Source of the DNA: Hyphomonadaceae bacterium
GTDB lineage: Bacteria; Pseudomonadota; Alphaproteobacteria; Caulobacterales; Aquidulcibacteraceae
Length of the DNA: 8,662 bases
Reading direction: 5' to 3'
Assembly: GCA_003526465.1 (NCBI GenBank)
Contig: DPWD01000177.1
Span: 1-8,662 of the forward strand
Shown piece after piece: positions 1 through 7,298 of this stretch (positions within the stretch are counted from its first letter, which is position 1; each line of letters begins with the position of its first letter). The notes under the pieces were generated by a model. The model saw only the letters and a program-made list of their open reading frames with translations. It was not told where the DNA came from and did not search any database. The translations under genes and the position numbers were made by a program.

Positions 1-635
1 GGGAAGGGCGCGCCGCGCTGCATCTCCTGAAGCAAGCGCATGGCGCCTTGCTCCATTTCGGTGAATTCCGCGTCGGTTTCCGCGGGAAGGAAAATCTCGG
101 AGATCTGGTATTGCGGCCTAGTGGCGTTGGCGGCGATGCGTTCTTGGGTTTCGCGAATGTCGATCTCGGAAATGCGCAGACGGCTGCCATACATGCCGCC
201 CATCAATCGCTGCCAGGCGATGTCCGCGCCAATCTGGCTCCGCAGCGTGGAAACGGATACTCCGTCGCGCGCCAATTGTTCGGTCAGACCCTCGATCGTG
301 GTTTCGTTGGACCGTGCGATATCGGCGACGCGCCGGTCGATCTGCTCGGCCGTCACCTCGATCTCGAAATGCGCCGCCTCCTGCATTTGCAGGTGCTCGT
401 CCACCAGGTCTCGCAAAGCCTGGGTCCTGGCGCGCTGCTGCATTTCCGGCGTCGATTGAATTCCAGCCGACACCAGCAAGAGATTGGCGCGCTGGCGCAC
501 GTCGAACGTCGAGATCACCGTGTCGTTGACGATCGCGGCCACGCCTTCGCCAAGTTGGGCGGCCGCCGGGCTTGTCATGGCCGCGAGCGCCGCTGCCAGC
601 GCCGCCGCGGCGGTGTGCATCCTCATTCTCTTCAT
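1..635 (-). CDS. surA: SurA-type periplasmic chaperone / peptidyl-prolyl isomerase, N-terminal part (cut by window edge)
   Basis: The frame is open from the ATG at 635 to the window edge, giving 211 residues of a longer protein. It starts with a Sec signal peptide: basic MKRMRMH, an Ala/Leu core, and likely cleavage after SPAAA at about residue 26. Next comes a SurA N-terminal chaperone domain, recognisable from GEGVAAIVNDTVISTFDV and an R-x-LVDEHLQMQEA helix. The final visible segment, QYQISEIFLPAE (residues 175-186), is the usual opening strand of a parvulin domain. In the SurA family this protein escorts unfolded outer-membrane proteins, LptD among them, through the periplasm. GAGG at 645-642 lies 6 nt before the ATG and overlaps the lptD stop codon (TGAGG), so translation is probably coupled to lptD. 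ATGs at codons 4 and 6 are possible but have poorer spacing. Whether there are one or two parvulin domains cannot be seen. Confidence 0.9.
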   Translation of the reverse strand, partial: MKRMRMHTAAAALAAALAAMTSPAAAQLGEGVAAIVNDTVISTFDVRQRANLLLVSAGIQSTPEMQQRARTQALRDLVDEHLQMQEAAHFEIEVTAEQIDRRVADIARSNETTIEGLTEQLARDGVSVSTLRSQIGADIAWQRLMGGMYGSRLRISEIDIRETQERIAANATRPQYQISEIFLPAETDAEFTEMEQGAMRLLQEMQRGAPF

Positions 636-643
636 AAATGGCC

Positions 644-2872
644 TCAGCTCCCGCCGAATACCCCAAGCGAGCGCAGTCCGATCCGGATCTGCAAACCCTC
701 GTTGGGGCCGATTGTGCCTCTCTGGGTTTCCGACCGCGTGTAGGCGATCTCCAGGAAGGTGCAATCATCCTCGTAAATGGCGCGGATGTCCTGGCGCAGA
801 TTTATGTCTGAATCGAGGTCTCGGGTCAGTCCGGCCTGCATCCGCCATCCCCAGGCGAGGTTAATCCCGGCCTGGGCCGAAATTTCGCGGTTCGGGTCGC
901 CCGGGGCAAGGGTGTCGTCGATGCTGAAATAGCGGGCGTTTGCCGAGAAGCGGCCAAGGGCTGCGCGAACCCCGAGGTCGATGCGGTTGATGTCCAATTG
1001 CTCGTCATCGAGGCGCACGCGGGCCTCGGCGCCGAAATTGGGGCCGAGATCGGCCTGCAGCGCGCCAACCCAATCGGTGGCGCGGCCGTCCAGATTGTTC
1101 TGTTGGGTGAACCCGGGCGCCTGTTCGTTACGCCAGCGGCGACCGAAGAGCAGCGTCGCGCTTTCGCCGCTGTGCGCCCGCGCGCTCGCGCGCACACCGA
1201 GGCTCACCCGTCCACCGGGCTCCCAGAGGTCGTAATTGGGCGCGGCGTTAGGACGGAACAGGTTGGAATCATCGAGTTCGAAGGAGAGACTGTCTTCGTT
1301 GACGATGCGCGGATCGTCGGCGTCCTTGCTGGCGTAGGCCGCCATCGCCACCGGCTCGACTACCAGATCGAAGCGCTCGCCGGGGCGCATGAATGGCCAG
1401 GAGAGTTCGGCGCCGGCCAAGCCGAGGCCGCGGCTCACGGTCTCATATTGGTCCGGGCTGGTTTCGATTTCGTAGAGATCGCCGCGCACCTGCGCGAATG
1501 GGCTAACCACCATGCCCGGTCCGAACACGGCGTCGCGGCGCCACAGCGCGCCAGCGGAGACGCGCGCGTCGTTGCCTTCGAAACCGAGCGTGGCGACGTT
1601 GTCGCCGCGAGACAGCACCGCCGCGTGGGCCTGCAAACGCAATTGCCCGCCGAGGGCCGGCAACACGGTCTCAGTCTCCGCGAGCGGCAGCATGACAGGC
1701 AACAGGTCTGGGCTGTCGAATTCGCGCAATCCCTGAAAATCGACAAAGGAAACGGAAGAATAAGAGCGCTCGGACTGCCCGATCGCGAACAATTGCGAAA
1801 TTAGCCGCGTGTCCTGACCGACGAAGGGTCCGCGCCGTTCGCCGGGGCCGTCCAGGTCGTAGCGGCGCAGATAATCGTCGTCGTCGATGTGCTCAACGCC
1901 GAAGCCCCAATTCCAATAATCGCTGATTTCGAAGAGGCCGCGCCCGAACAGGCTGTAGCGCGCGTTCTTGTCGCCGAGCCGGACGCCGTCGGAGTCGAAG
2001 ATCGCTTCCTCGGTAAGCGTGGAGGTGAGTTCGAGGTCGCCGGACCAGAAGCGCTTACGATATTCCAGAGAGGCCAGAGGATTGACGGTCTCGTGCACGC
2101 GCAGCGAGGTCGTCAGATCCTGAGAAGGTGAAATCGCCCAATAATAAGGTTGCTCGTAAAACGCGCCGAGCCGGTCGTTGCGGCCAATGCTTGGCGGCAG
2201 CAGGCCCGAGGCGCGCTCGACAGTCGGATCCGGGTGGGCGAAATAGGGCAGGTACATCACCGGCAAGCCGGCGATTTCGATCACAGTGCCGCGATAGGAT
2301 ACGGTGCGCGTCTCGTGGTCTTGGATGGCGCGACGCGCGCGCAGGCTCCAGGTCGGAGGCCGGTCGCCGGTCTCGCAAACAGGGCAGCTGGTGTAGATGA
2401 CGTTTCTGAGTTCGCTTTCGCCTTGGCCATGGCGCAGCGCCGAACGCGCCGCGAGCGTTCCGGTCTCGCCAAGGCGTGCGCGCAATTCGTGCGCGGCGCC
2501 GACATTCAACGCTTCATCAGCTTCAATCTCGGTGGCGTATGTTGTCGAGCCGTCCTCGAGCACCACCTGCACATTGCCGATGGCGCGAATGGCGCCGGAA
2601 TTGAGATCGTAGACCAAACGGTCGGCGCGCAGTGTTCGCCCTTCGTAGCGAACCTGCACGTCGCCTTCGGCGGTGATCGTGCGCGCGGTCTGGTCGTCGA
2701 CCAATTGGTCCGCTTCCAGCAATACCGGAGGGTTGATTCCGGCTGGAGCGATGGCCGGGGTCTGGGCTAGCGCCGCGGGGCTGGCGCATACCGCTAAAGC
2801 CGCGGCAAGCGCGGCCCAGCCGAACGGTGTCCGTTCGGCCGAACGGTCGGCCAACTCCCCCGAACGGCTCAT
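644..2872 (-). CDS. lptD: LPS-assembly outer-membrane protein LptD
   Basis: LptD forms the outer-membrane barrel which, plugged by LptE, inserts LPS into the outer leaflet. The frame opens at an ATG at 2878 (744 aa), but GAGGG at 2879-2883 touches that ATG and lies 6 nt from the ATG at 2872, so I start at 2872 (742 aa). Residue numbers below follow the longer form. Residues 18-39 are a signal-peptide core ending in ALAQ. Residues about 52-160 are an OstA/LptA-like periplasmic domain (LLEADQL, TITAEGDVQVRYEG, ADRLVYD). Next is a CPVC pair (C165, C168) and then LPVMYLPYFAHPDP, typical of LptD. The rest is aromatic-rich beta-strand sequence to the C terminus. The only other mature cysteine is C706 in DDCTFLEI; E. 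coli LptD has four. Gene order lptF-lptG-lptD-surA is a known alphaproteobacterial envelope operon. Confidence 0.95.
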   Translation of the reverse strand: MSRSGELADRSAERTPFGWAALAAALAVCASPAALAQTPAIAPAGINPPVLLEADQLVDDQTARTITAEGDVQVRYEGRTLRADRLVYDLNSGAIRAIGNVQVVLEDGSTTYATEIEADEALNVGAAHELRARLGETGTLAARSALRHGQGESELRNVIYTSCPVCETGDRPPTWSLRARRAIQDHETRTVSYRGTVIEIAGLPVMYLPYFAHPDPTVERASGLLPPSIGRNDRLGAFYEQPYYWAISPSQDLTTSLRVHETVNPLASLEYRKRFWSGDLELTSTLTEEAIFDSDGVRLGDKNARYSLFGRGLFEISDYWNWGFGVEHIDDDDYLRRYDLDGPGERRGPFVGQDTRLISQLFAIGQSERSYSSVSFVDFQGLREFDSPDLLPVMLPLAETETVLPALGGQLRLQAHAAVLSRGDNVATLGFEGNDARVSAGALWRRDAVFGPGMVVSPFAQVRGDLYEIETSPDQYETVSRGLGLAGAELSWPFMRPGERFDLVVEPVAMAAYASKDADDPRIVNEDSLSFELDDSNLFRPNAAPNYDLWEPGGRVSLGVRASARAHSGESATLLFGRRWRNEQAPGFTQQNNLDGRATDWVGALQADLGPNFGAEARVRLDDEQLDINRIDLGVRAALGRFSANARYFSIDDTLAPGDPNREISAQAGINLAWGWRMQAGLTRDLDSDINLRQDIRAIYEDDCTFLEIAYTRSETQRGTIGPNEGLQIRIGLRSLGVFGGS
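2831..2846. repeat. 16-bp perfect palindrome in the lptD signal-peptide codons
   Basis: CCGTTCGGCCGAACGG is its own reverse complement. The same CGAACGG heptamer also occurs at 2821-2827, where CGAACGG-TGT-CCGTTCG forms a second, alternative 7-bp hairpin sharing an arm. A further copy lies at 2861-2867. These sequences cover codons about 5-20 of lptD, so the early mRNA can fold in mutually exclusive ways. Confidence 0.7.
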
Positions 2873-2878
2873 CCACAT

Positions 2879-2884
2879 CCCTCT
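2879..2884 (-). promoter_or_regulatory. Ribosome binding site deciding the lptD start
   Basis: The minus strand reads AGAGGGATGTGGATG. The purine run abuts the first ATG (2878) but lies 6 nt from the second (2872). Ribosomes should therefore favour the second, shortening the protein by two residues. Confidence 0.55.
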
Positions 2885-2909
2885 TAGGCGACTCCCCGCG
2901 CTACCTAAG
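2883..2909 (-). promoter_or_regulatory. Possible lptD leader hairpin next to the ribosome binding site
   Basis: CTTAGG at 2883-2888 and CCTAAG at 2904-2909 are perfect inverted repeats separated by 15 nt. On the lptD strand the downstream arm runs into the AGAGGG ribosome binding site (two shared bases), so folding could reduce access to it. The stem is only 6 bp, so this is weak as a regulatory claim. Confidence 0.3.
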
Positions 2910-2913
2910 CGTC

Positions 2914-2935
2914 CCAGGGCCAGGGCGTCCAGGGC
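2914..2935. repeat. Three CCAGGGC direct repeats in the lptG-lptD gap
   Basis: CCAGGGC occurs at 2914-2920, 2920-2926 and 2929-2935, followed by GTCCAG-GG-CTGGAC at 2927-2940. They fill much of the 96-nt gap (2879-2974), the only sizeable gap in the lpt operon, which could carry an internal lptD promoter or binding sites. I could not identify a convincing -35/-10 pair there. Confidence 0.5.
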
Positions 2936-2974
2936 TGGACTCCCTATGGGTGAACCTGTGGCAGCCGCACCCCG

Positions 2975-4075
2975 TTACCCGTCCTCCAGGAACGCCACCA
3001 GGGCGAGTGCGATGAATGAACCGGCGAATGGCGCGCTCCAGGCCGCGACCACCGCCGGAACGGTCTGGGTCATGGCGAAGGCGCCGGCCAACTGGCTGTA
3101 GAAAAACAAGAACAAGCCGATGCCCACGCCACCGGCGCCCCACTGAGCCAAATTGCCAAGCCGTTGGAGTTGCAGCGAAAACGCCGCCCCCAGGCCCGCC
3201 ATTGCCGCCAGCAGCAGGGGAAACGCCAGCAGGCTCTGCTGCTTGAGCTCGTAGCGCGTAGGCGCAAACCCGGCTGCGCGCGCTTCATTGATGAAATGGG
3301 GCAGGGCCCAAAATGAGAGCGTTGCTGGATTGACAAAGCGGTTGATCAGCTCGGAGGGATCGAGGGTGGTGGGAATGGCCAGATTGGGCTGACGGACAGG
3401 CCTGCCCCCTGGTGTGGCTTCCACAATTTCGCGCAGCTGCCAGAATCCCGGTTTCAGTTCAGCCTCGGCGGCGCGAATACGGCGAGTGAACCGCAGCGTG
3501 TCCTGGCGCACTTCGAAAAAGATGAAGGTGGCCTGCAGCAAGGTGGCGCCGCTGGGGTCGACATCATCGGCATGGATCACCACCTGGCCTTCCGGGTCGC
3601 CCTGGCGAATCCAGACGCCGTTGTCGTGGTCGCCCTCGCCGCCGCTGGACAGCGCATCGCTCTTCTCGGTTTCGAACGCACGGTAGAGATGGGCGCCCAG
3701 CGGATTCAGTGCGGTGACCGCAGCGACGCCCGCCAGTGCGCCAATGAAAGCCGCCGGCGCTAAGAAGCGCCACGCCGAAACGCCGGCCGCGCGCATGGCC
3801 ACCAACTCGCTCGACCGGTTCAGGCCGATGATCGCCATCATCGAACCGGCGAGCACCACAAACGGCAGCGTCTGCTCGATCAGCATCGGCGCCTTGAGCA
3901 AGGTCAGACGAGCAGCATCCAGCAGGCTAAGATCCGTGCGCGCGCCAATCGTGCGCATCTGTTCAACCAGGTCGATGAGCAGGATCGAAGCCAGCACGCC
4001 AATAAGTGCGACGGCCAAGCCGCTCAGCACACGCACCATGATGTATCGCCCAAGGCGGGAAGACAGAAAGCCCAT
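2975..4075 (-). CDS. lptG: LPS export ABC transporter permease LptG
   Basis: LptG is one of two inner-membrane permeases of the LptB2FG complex, which pulls LPS out of the inner membrane and passes it to LptC/LptA. The protein has 366 aa, close to family length. It shows the expected layout: three N-terminal membrane helices (about 13-36, 62-85, 101-123), a periplasmic beta-jellyroll (about 125-275), and three C-terminal helices (about 281-300, 311-332, 338-363). NRSSELVAMRAAGVSAWR at 86-103 is the conserved cytoplasmic coupling helix that contacts the LptB ATPase. The ATG at 4075 lies one base after the lptF stop (TGAGATG), with GGGGG about 6 nt upstream, so the two permeases are almost certainly translated together in matched amounts. 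No LptB or LptC gene is in the window. Confidence 0.95.
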   Translation of the reverse strand: MGFLSSRLGRYIMVRVLSGLAVALIGVLASILLIDLVEQMRTIGARTDLSLLDAARLTLLKAPMLIEQTLPFVVLAGSMMAIIGLNRSSELVAMRAAGVSAWRFLAPAAFIGALAGVAAVTALNPLGAHLYRAFETEKSDALSSGGEGDHDNGVWIRQGDPEGQVVIHADDVDPSGATLLQATFIFFEVRQDTLRFTRRIRAAEAELKPGFWQLREIVEATPGGRPVRQPNLAIPTTLDPSELINRFVNPATLSFWALPHFINEARAAGFAPTRYELKQQSLLAFPLLLAAMAGLGAAFSLQLQRLGNLAQWGAGGVGIGLFLFFYSQLAGAFAMTQTVPAVVAAWSAPFAGSFIALALVAFLEDG

Positions 4076-4076
4076 C

Positions 4077-5213
4077 TCAAGCCCCCGCCAACAGCGAGGG
4101 TCCCTCGGTCAATCGCCGCTTTCGCGCGCGTCTGCCTGCCAGCATGGCGCCACACACTAGGGTCACGATGATGGGTAGTGCATATTGAATGACGTTGAGC
4201 ACAGGATCGTCTTCGGCCGCCCCCGGCACGCCAAGCGGCAGCAGCCGCACCACCAGCGCAGAAACCGCAGTATAGCCGATGCGGCGGGCATATCCGCGGC
4301 GGCTGAATTCACCCCCGAGCACACCCGCCAAGGCGATCGCGGCCATCGCGATGTTGAGCAGAGGCGCTGACAAGCGGGCATGCCCCTCAGCCAGGAATTT
4401 CTCTATGTTGCGCTGGTCATAATGCGCGGTGCGGTCGGGAAAAAATAGGTCGTAGAGCGTACGGTCGCCCGCTTTCAGGAAGAACAGATCGGTTTCCTCG
4501 AACGCATCGCCCAATTGCAGCACGTAGCGGTCGAAATCGAGAACATCGACTGAACCCGTCGCGGTCTGGCGCTGCACTTGGCCGTCGCGCATGACGATAA
4601 CCGGCGTCTGAACGCCCTCGATGTCGATTGTGGCGATGGCGCCGGCGCGAGCGGTGTAGGTGATGTCTGGGGTGTGGCGGGCGTCGTTGATCAACAGATC
4701 GCGCAATTCCCCGCCGCCGCCACGGCCGCGAGCATAAAGGGTGAGGTTTTCCGCTGGGAACGTGAACGAGCCCTCTTCGATCAGGCTCGATGCGATATCG
4801 TTGCGCAGTTCGAACAGAACTTGCCGCCGCTCCGTCGAAGCCGCCGGCTGCACAACCACCGCGATGAAGAGGTGCGCGAGTGCGGCCAAGGTCGCCAATT
4901 GCAGGATAGGGCGCGCGATCTGCCGTCGCGAGAGCCCGGTGCTGTAAAGCACGGCGATCTCGCTGTCGTTCTGCATGCGGTTCAGCGCGTAAATAACGGC
5001 GATGAACACCGCCATTGGCAAAATTAGCGAAATCAGCTGCGGCAAAGCCAAGACCGTCACCCAGGCGAAGGCCAATCCCGCGCGGCGGTTGGTGACCAGC
5101 AGATCAAGCTGATTAAGCCCCTGGGTCAAGATGGCGATGGCGGCGAGCGCCCCCAGGATCGCCAGCAGCGGACCGACCGCCTGGCGGAAAAGATATGCTG
5201 AAACCGTGTTCAT
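4077..5213 (-). CDS. lptF: LPS export ABC transporter permease LptF
   Basis: LptF is the partner of LptG in the LptB2FG LPS exporter. The protein has 378 aa. There are three N-terminal hydrophobic helices (about 12-32, 50-77, 103-123), a periplasmic domain (about 125-275) with ENLTLYARGRGGGGELRDLLI, which is typical of LptF/YjgP, then three C-terminal helices (about 283-301, 311-327, 338-360) and a basic tail RRARKRR. The coupling-helix signature is NRMQNDSEIAVLYSTGLSRR (78-97). AGGGAAG at 5221-5227, 7 nt upstream, supports the ATG at 5213. It is the first gene of the minus-strand operon and is transcribed away from pepA. The assignment as LptF rather than LptG rests on the NDSEI/GLS motif and on its promoter-proximal position. 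Confidence 0.94.
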   Translation of the reverse strand: MNTVSAYLFRQAVGPLLAILGALAAIAILTQGLNQLDLLVTNRRAGLAFAWVTVLALPQLISLILPMAVFIAVIYALNRMQNDSEIAVLYSTGLSRRQIARPILQLATLAALAHLFIAVVVQPAASTERRQVLFELRNDIASSLIEEGSFTFPAENLTLYARGRGGGGELRDLLINDARHTPDITYTARAGAIATIDIEGVQTPVIVMRDGQVQRQTATGSVDVLDFDRYVLQLGDAFEETDLFFLKAGDRTLYDLFFPDRTAHYDQRNIEKFLAEGHARLSAPLLNIAMAAIALAGVLGGEFSRRGYARRIGYTAVSALVVRLLPLGVPGAAEDDPVLNVIQYALPIIVTLVCGAMLAGRRARKRRLTEGPSLLAGA

Positions 5214-5360
5214 CTGTCCGCTTCCCTAGACCGGTTTGGAGCGGGGGGGAAACAGTCCCGCGTCAGTGGCCTCGCCGCGCCTGCTTTTCAACCGGACCGG
5301 GTCTGGGTAATGGCTTCCACTCAAGGCGCGGAAAGCGTCGGTTTTTCCCCAGGGGATTTC
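5214..5360. promoter_or_regulatory. Divergent lptF/pepA intergenic region
   Basis: This 147-nt region separates the starts of lptF (minus) and pepA (plus) and must drive at least the lptF operon. It contains AGACCGGTTT near 5227 and a partial reverse copy, AACCGGACCGGGTCT, near 5289, plus a G-run near 5249. I found no -35/-10 pair on either strand that I would defend. AGGGG at 5351-5355 is the pepA ribosome binding site. Confidence 0.5.
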
Positions 5361-6854
5361 ATGGACATTCGCTTTGCAACCAGCGCCGGCGGCGATGTCT
5401 TGGCCGTGATGGCCAGCGAGGGCGGCAAATTGCTGCCCTCGGCGCAGGCGGTGGATGCAGCCACGGGAGGCCGCATCACCAAGGCGCTCGATGCGATCCG
5501 CTTCACCGGGGGACCGGGGTGGGCGATTGACCTCCTTGCGCCGGAGGGTGTCGACTTCAAGCGCGTGCTTGTGATCGGCGTTGGCAAAGAAGAAAGCGCC
5601 GATGGGCTCGCCGTGGAGCGTTGGGCGGGCCACGCGGTGCGCCGCACGCTTACCTCGGGGGCCGAGAAACTGGTGTTGCAGCCGGATGGCTTGCCGGGCG
5701 TGTCGAAATCGGAAGCAGGCGCACACGCCGCTCTTGGCGCGCGCTTGGCTGCGTATCGCTTCGACAGCTACCGCACAAAGCTCAAGCCGGAACAAAAGCC
5801 TTCCCTGACTATTGTTGAAATCGCCATGGAAGCGCCGGCGGCAGCGCGCGCGCGCGCGGAGAAGGACGCCGCGATTGCCGAAGGCGTGTTCTTCGCGCGC
5901 GATCTGGTGAGCGAGCCAGCGAACGTGCTCTATCCCGCGAGCTTCGCCGAGCGGCTACGCGACCTTGAGACGCTGGGCGTCGATGTCGATGTGCTCGATC
6001 CCACCACCATGGAAAAACTTGGCATGGGCGCGCTCCTGGGCGTGGCCCAAGGCAGCGCCAATCCGGCGCGTTTGGTGACGATGTCGTGGAACGGCGCGCG
6101 CGCCAAGAGCGCACAACCGATCGCGCTGGTCGGCAAGGGCGTCACCTTCGACACCGGCGGCATCTCGATCAAACCCGCCGCTGGCATGGAGGAAATGAAA
6201 GGCGACATGGGTGGCGCAGCGGCCGTGGCCGGCGCGATGAAGGCCATCGCCATGCGCAAGGCGAAGGCCAATGTCGTGGGCGTGGTGGCGCTGGTGGAAA
6301 ACATGCCGGGTGCGAACGCACAGCGTCCTGGCGACATCGTCACCACCATGTCGGGGCAAACTATCGAGGTGCTCAACACAGACGCGGAGGGGCGGCTCAT
6401 TCTTGCGGACGCAATCTGGTACGCGCAGGACAAGTTCAATCCGACCGCCGTGATCGATCTCGCCACCCTGACCGGCGCGGTGATCGTGGCGCTCGGCCAC
6501 GAGAATGCCGGCCTCTATTGCAACGATGATGACCTAGCGCACGCCATCGTCCTGGCCGGAGCGGCAGAAGGCGAGCCGGTGTGGCGCATGCCGCTTGGGG
6601 CCGGCTACGACAAGATGATCGACAGCCCCAACGCCGACATGAAAAACATCTCCGGCAAGACCGCGGGCGGTTCGATCGTGGCCGCTCAATTCATCAAGCG
6701 TTTCGTGCGCGAAGGCGTGCACTGGGCCCATCTCGATATCGCTGGCACCGCCTGGAAACCCGCGCCCTACGAGGACCCCCTCTCGCCCGCCTGGGCCACC
6801 GGCTACGGCGTGCGGCTCTTGAACCGGCTGATCGCGAACAAGTTCGAGGAATAA
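5361..6854 (+). CDS. pepA: Leucyl aminopeptidase PepA (M17 family)
   Basis: PepA is a cytosolic, two-metal M17 aminopeptidase that removes N-terminal residues from peptides; in E. coli it also binds DNA and acts in Xer recombination and carAB control. An in-frame ATG at 5310 exists, but AGGGG 5 nt before the ATG at 5361 and the PepA-like start MDIRFATSAGGD favour 5361, giving 497 aa (E. coli PepA is about 503). The M17 signature NTDAEGRL is at 339-346. Expected metal ligands and catalytic residues are all present: K259 and D264 (VGKGVTFDTGG), K271, D282 (GDMGGAA), D341, E343 and R345. All sit at a constant offset of 11 from the E. coli positions, so the catalytic domain looks intact. The N-terminal domain (about 1-165) ends in an Ala/Arg linker encoded by a GC-alternating run. 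The stop codon directly abuts holC. Confidence 0.96.
   Translation: MDIRFATSAGGDVLAVMASEGGKLLPSAQAVDAATGGRITKALDAIRFTGGPGWAIDLLAPEGVDFKRVLVIGVGKEESADGLAVERWAGHAVRRTLTSGAEKLVLQPDGLPGVSKSEAGAHAALGARLAAYRFDSYRTKLKPEQKPSLTIVEIAMEAPAAARARAEKDAAIAEGVFFARDLVSEPANVLYPASFAERLRDLETLGVDVDVLDPTTMEKLGMGALLGVAQGSANPARLVTMSWNGARAKSAQPIALVGKGVTFDTGGISIKPAAGMEEMKGDMGGAAAVAGAMKAIAMRKAKANVVGVVALVENMPGANAQRPGDIVTTMSGQTIEVLNTDAEGRLILADAIWYAQDKFNPTAVIDLATLTGAVIVALGHENAGLYCNDDDLAHAIVLAGAAEGEPVWRMPLGAGYDKMIDSPNADMKNISGKTAGGSIVAAQFIKRFVREGVHWAHLDIAGTAWKPAPYEDPLSPAWATGYGVRLLNRLIANKFEE
5844..5858. repeat. Alternating GC tract inside pepA
   Basis: This is fifteen bases of strictly alternating G and C. They encode an ARARA stretch (residues 162-166) between the N-terminal and catalytic domains of PepA. 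Such tracts can adopt Z-DNA and are prone to slippage, but the reading frame here is intact. Confidence 0.6.
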
Positions 6855-7298
6855 TTGCCCGAACTCTGGTTCTATCACCTCGAGCGCAGCGACCTGGAAC
6901 GCGCACTGCCGCCGCTGCTGGAGAAGTGCCTGCAGCGCGGCTGGCGGGCGTTGGTGCGCGGAGGAAATGCCGAGAGGCTCGATCAGCTCGACGCCGTGCT
7001 CTGGACGTTTCGCGACGACAGTTTCGTGCCGCATGCACGTGAAGGCGACCCCAAACGCCAGCCGGTTTGGCTCACGAGCGAGGGCGGCAATCCCAATGCG
7101 GCGCAGATCCTGTTCCTGGTCGACGGCGCCGAGGCGGGAGACTCTTCCGCCTTCGAACGCACTTGCGTGGTGTTTGATGGGCGCGACGAGGCGGCCTTGG
7201 AATCGGCTAGGTCGCACTGGAAAATCGCCAAGGAAGCGGGGATCAGCACCGCGTATTGGCGCGAAAGCGCGGACGGGAAATGGGAGAAACAGGCATGA
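6855..7298 (+). CDS. holC: DNA polymerase III chi subunit HolC
   Basis: Chi belongs to the clamp-loader complex of DNA polymerase III and links it to single-strand binding protein. This 147-aa protein begins with the family-typical LWFYHLE and carries the conserved LDAVLWTFRDDSFVPH (45-60), RQPVWLT (68-74) and ERTCVVFDG (101-109). The start is a TTG immediately after the pepA TAA (TAATTG), with GAGGA at 6846-6850 as ribosome binding site. No in-frame ATG would preserve the conserved N terminus, so the TTG is well supported. It ends in an ATGA overlap with the next gene. pepA followed by holC is a widespread proteobacterial arrangement. A rare start codon and coupling to pepA would fit a low-abundance subunit. 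Confidence 0.93.
   Translation: MPELWFYHLERSDLERALPPLLEKCLQRGWRALVRGGNAERLDQLDAVLWTFRDDSFVPHAREGDPKRQPVWLTSEGGNPNAAQILFLVDGAEAGDSSAFERTCVVFDGRDEAALESARSHWKIAKEAGISTAYWRESADGKWEKQA

Noticed and set aside
118..768. 216-codon minus-strand frame overlapping the surA start and lptD end
   Set aside because: The product is an Arg-rich frame-shifted reading of surA. The true surA frame starts at 635 and gives a signal peptide and SurA domain.
998..1804. 268-codon plus-strand open frame opposite lptD
   Set aside because: The lptD frame is clearly coding through this stretch, and the antisense product has no signal, domain or good ribosome binding site.
5310..5360. Upstream ATG start of pepA adding 17 residues
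   Set aside because: The extra residues do not resemble PepA N termini, whereas the ATG at 5361 has AGGGG at good spacing and gives a normal-length protein.
5955..6500. Minus-strand frames of about 180 codons opposite pepA
   Set aside because: They lie opposite the catalytic core of PepA, which is fully conserved, and their His/Arg-rich products resemble nothing known to me.
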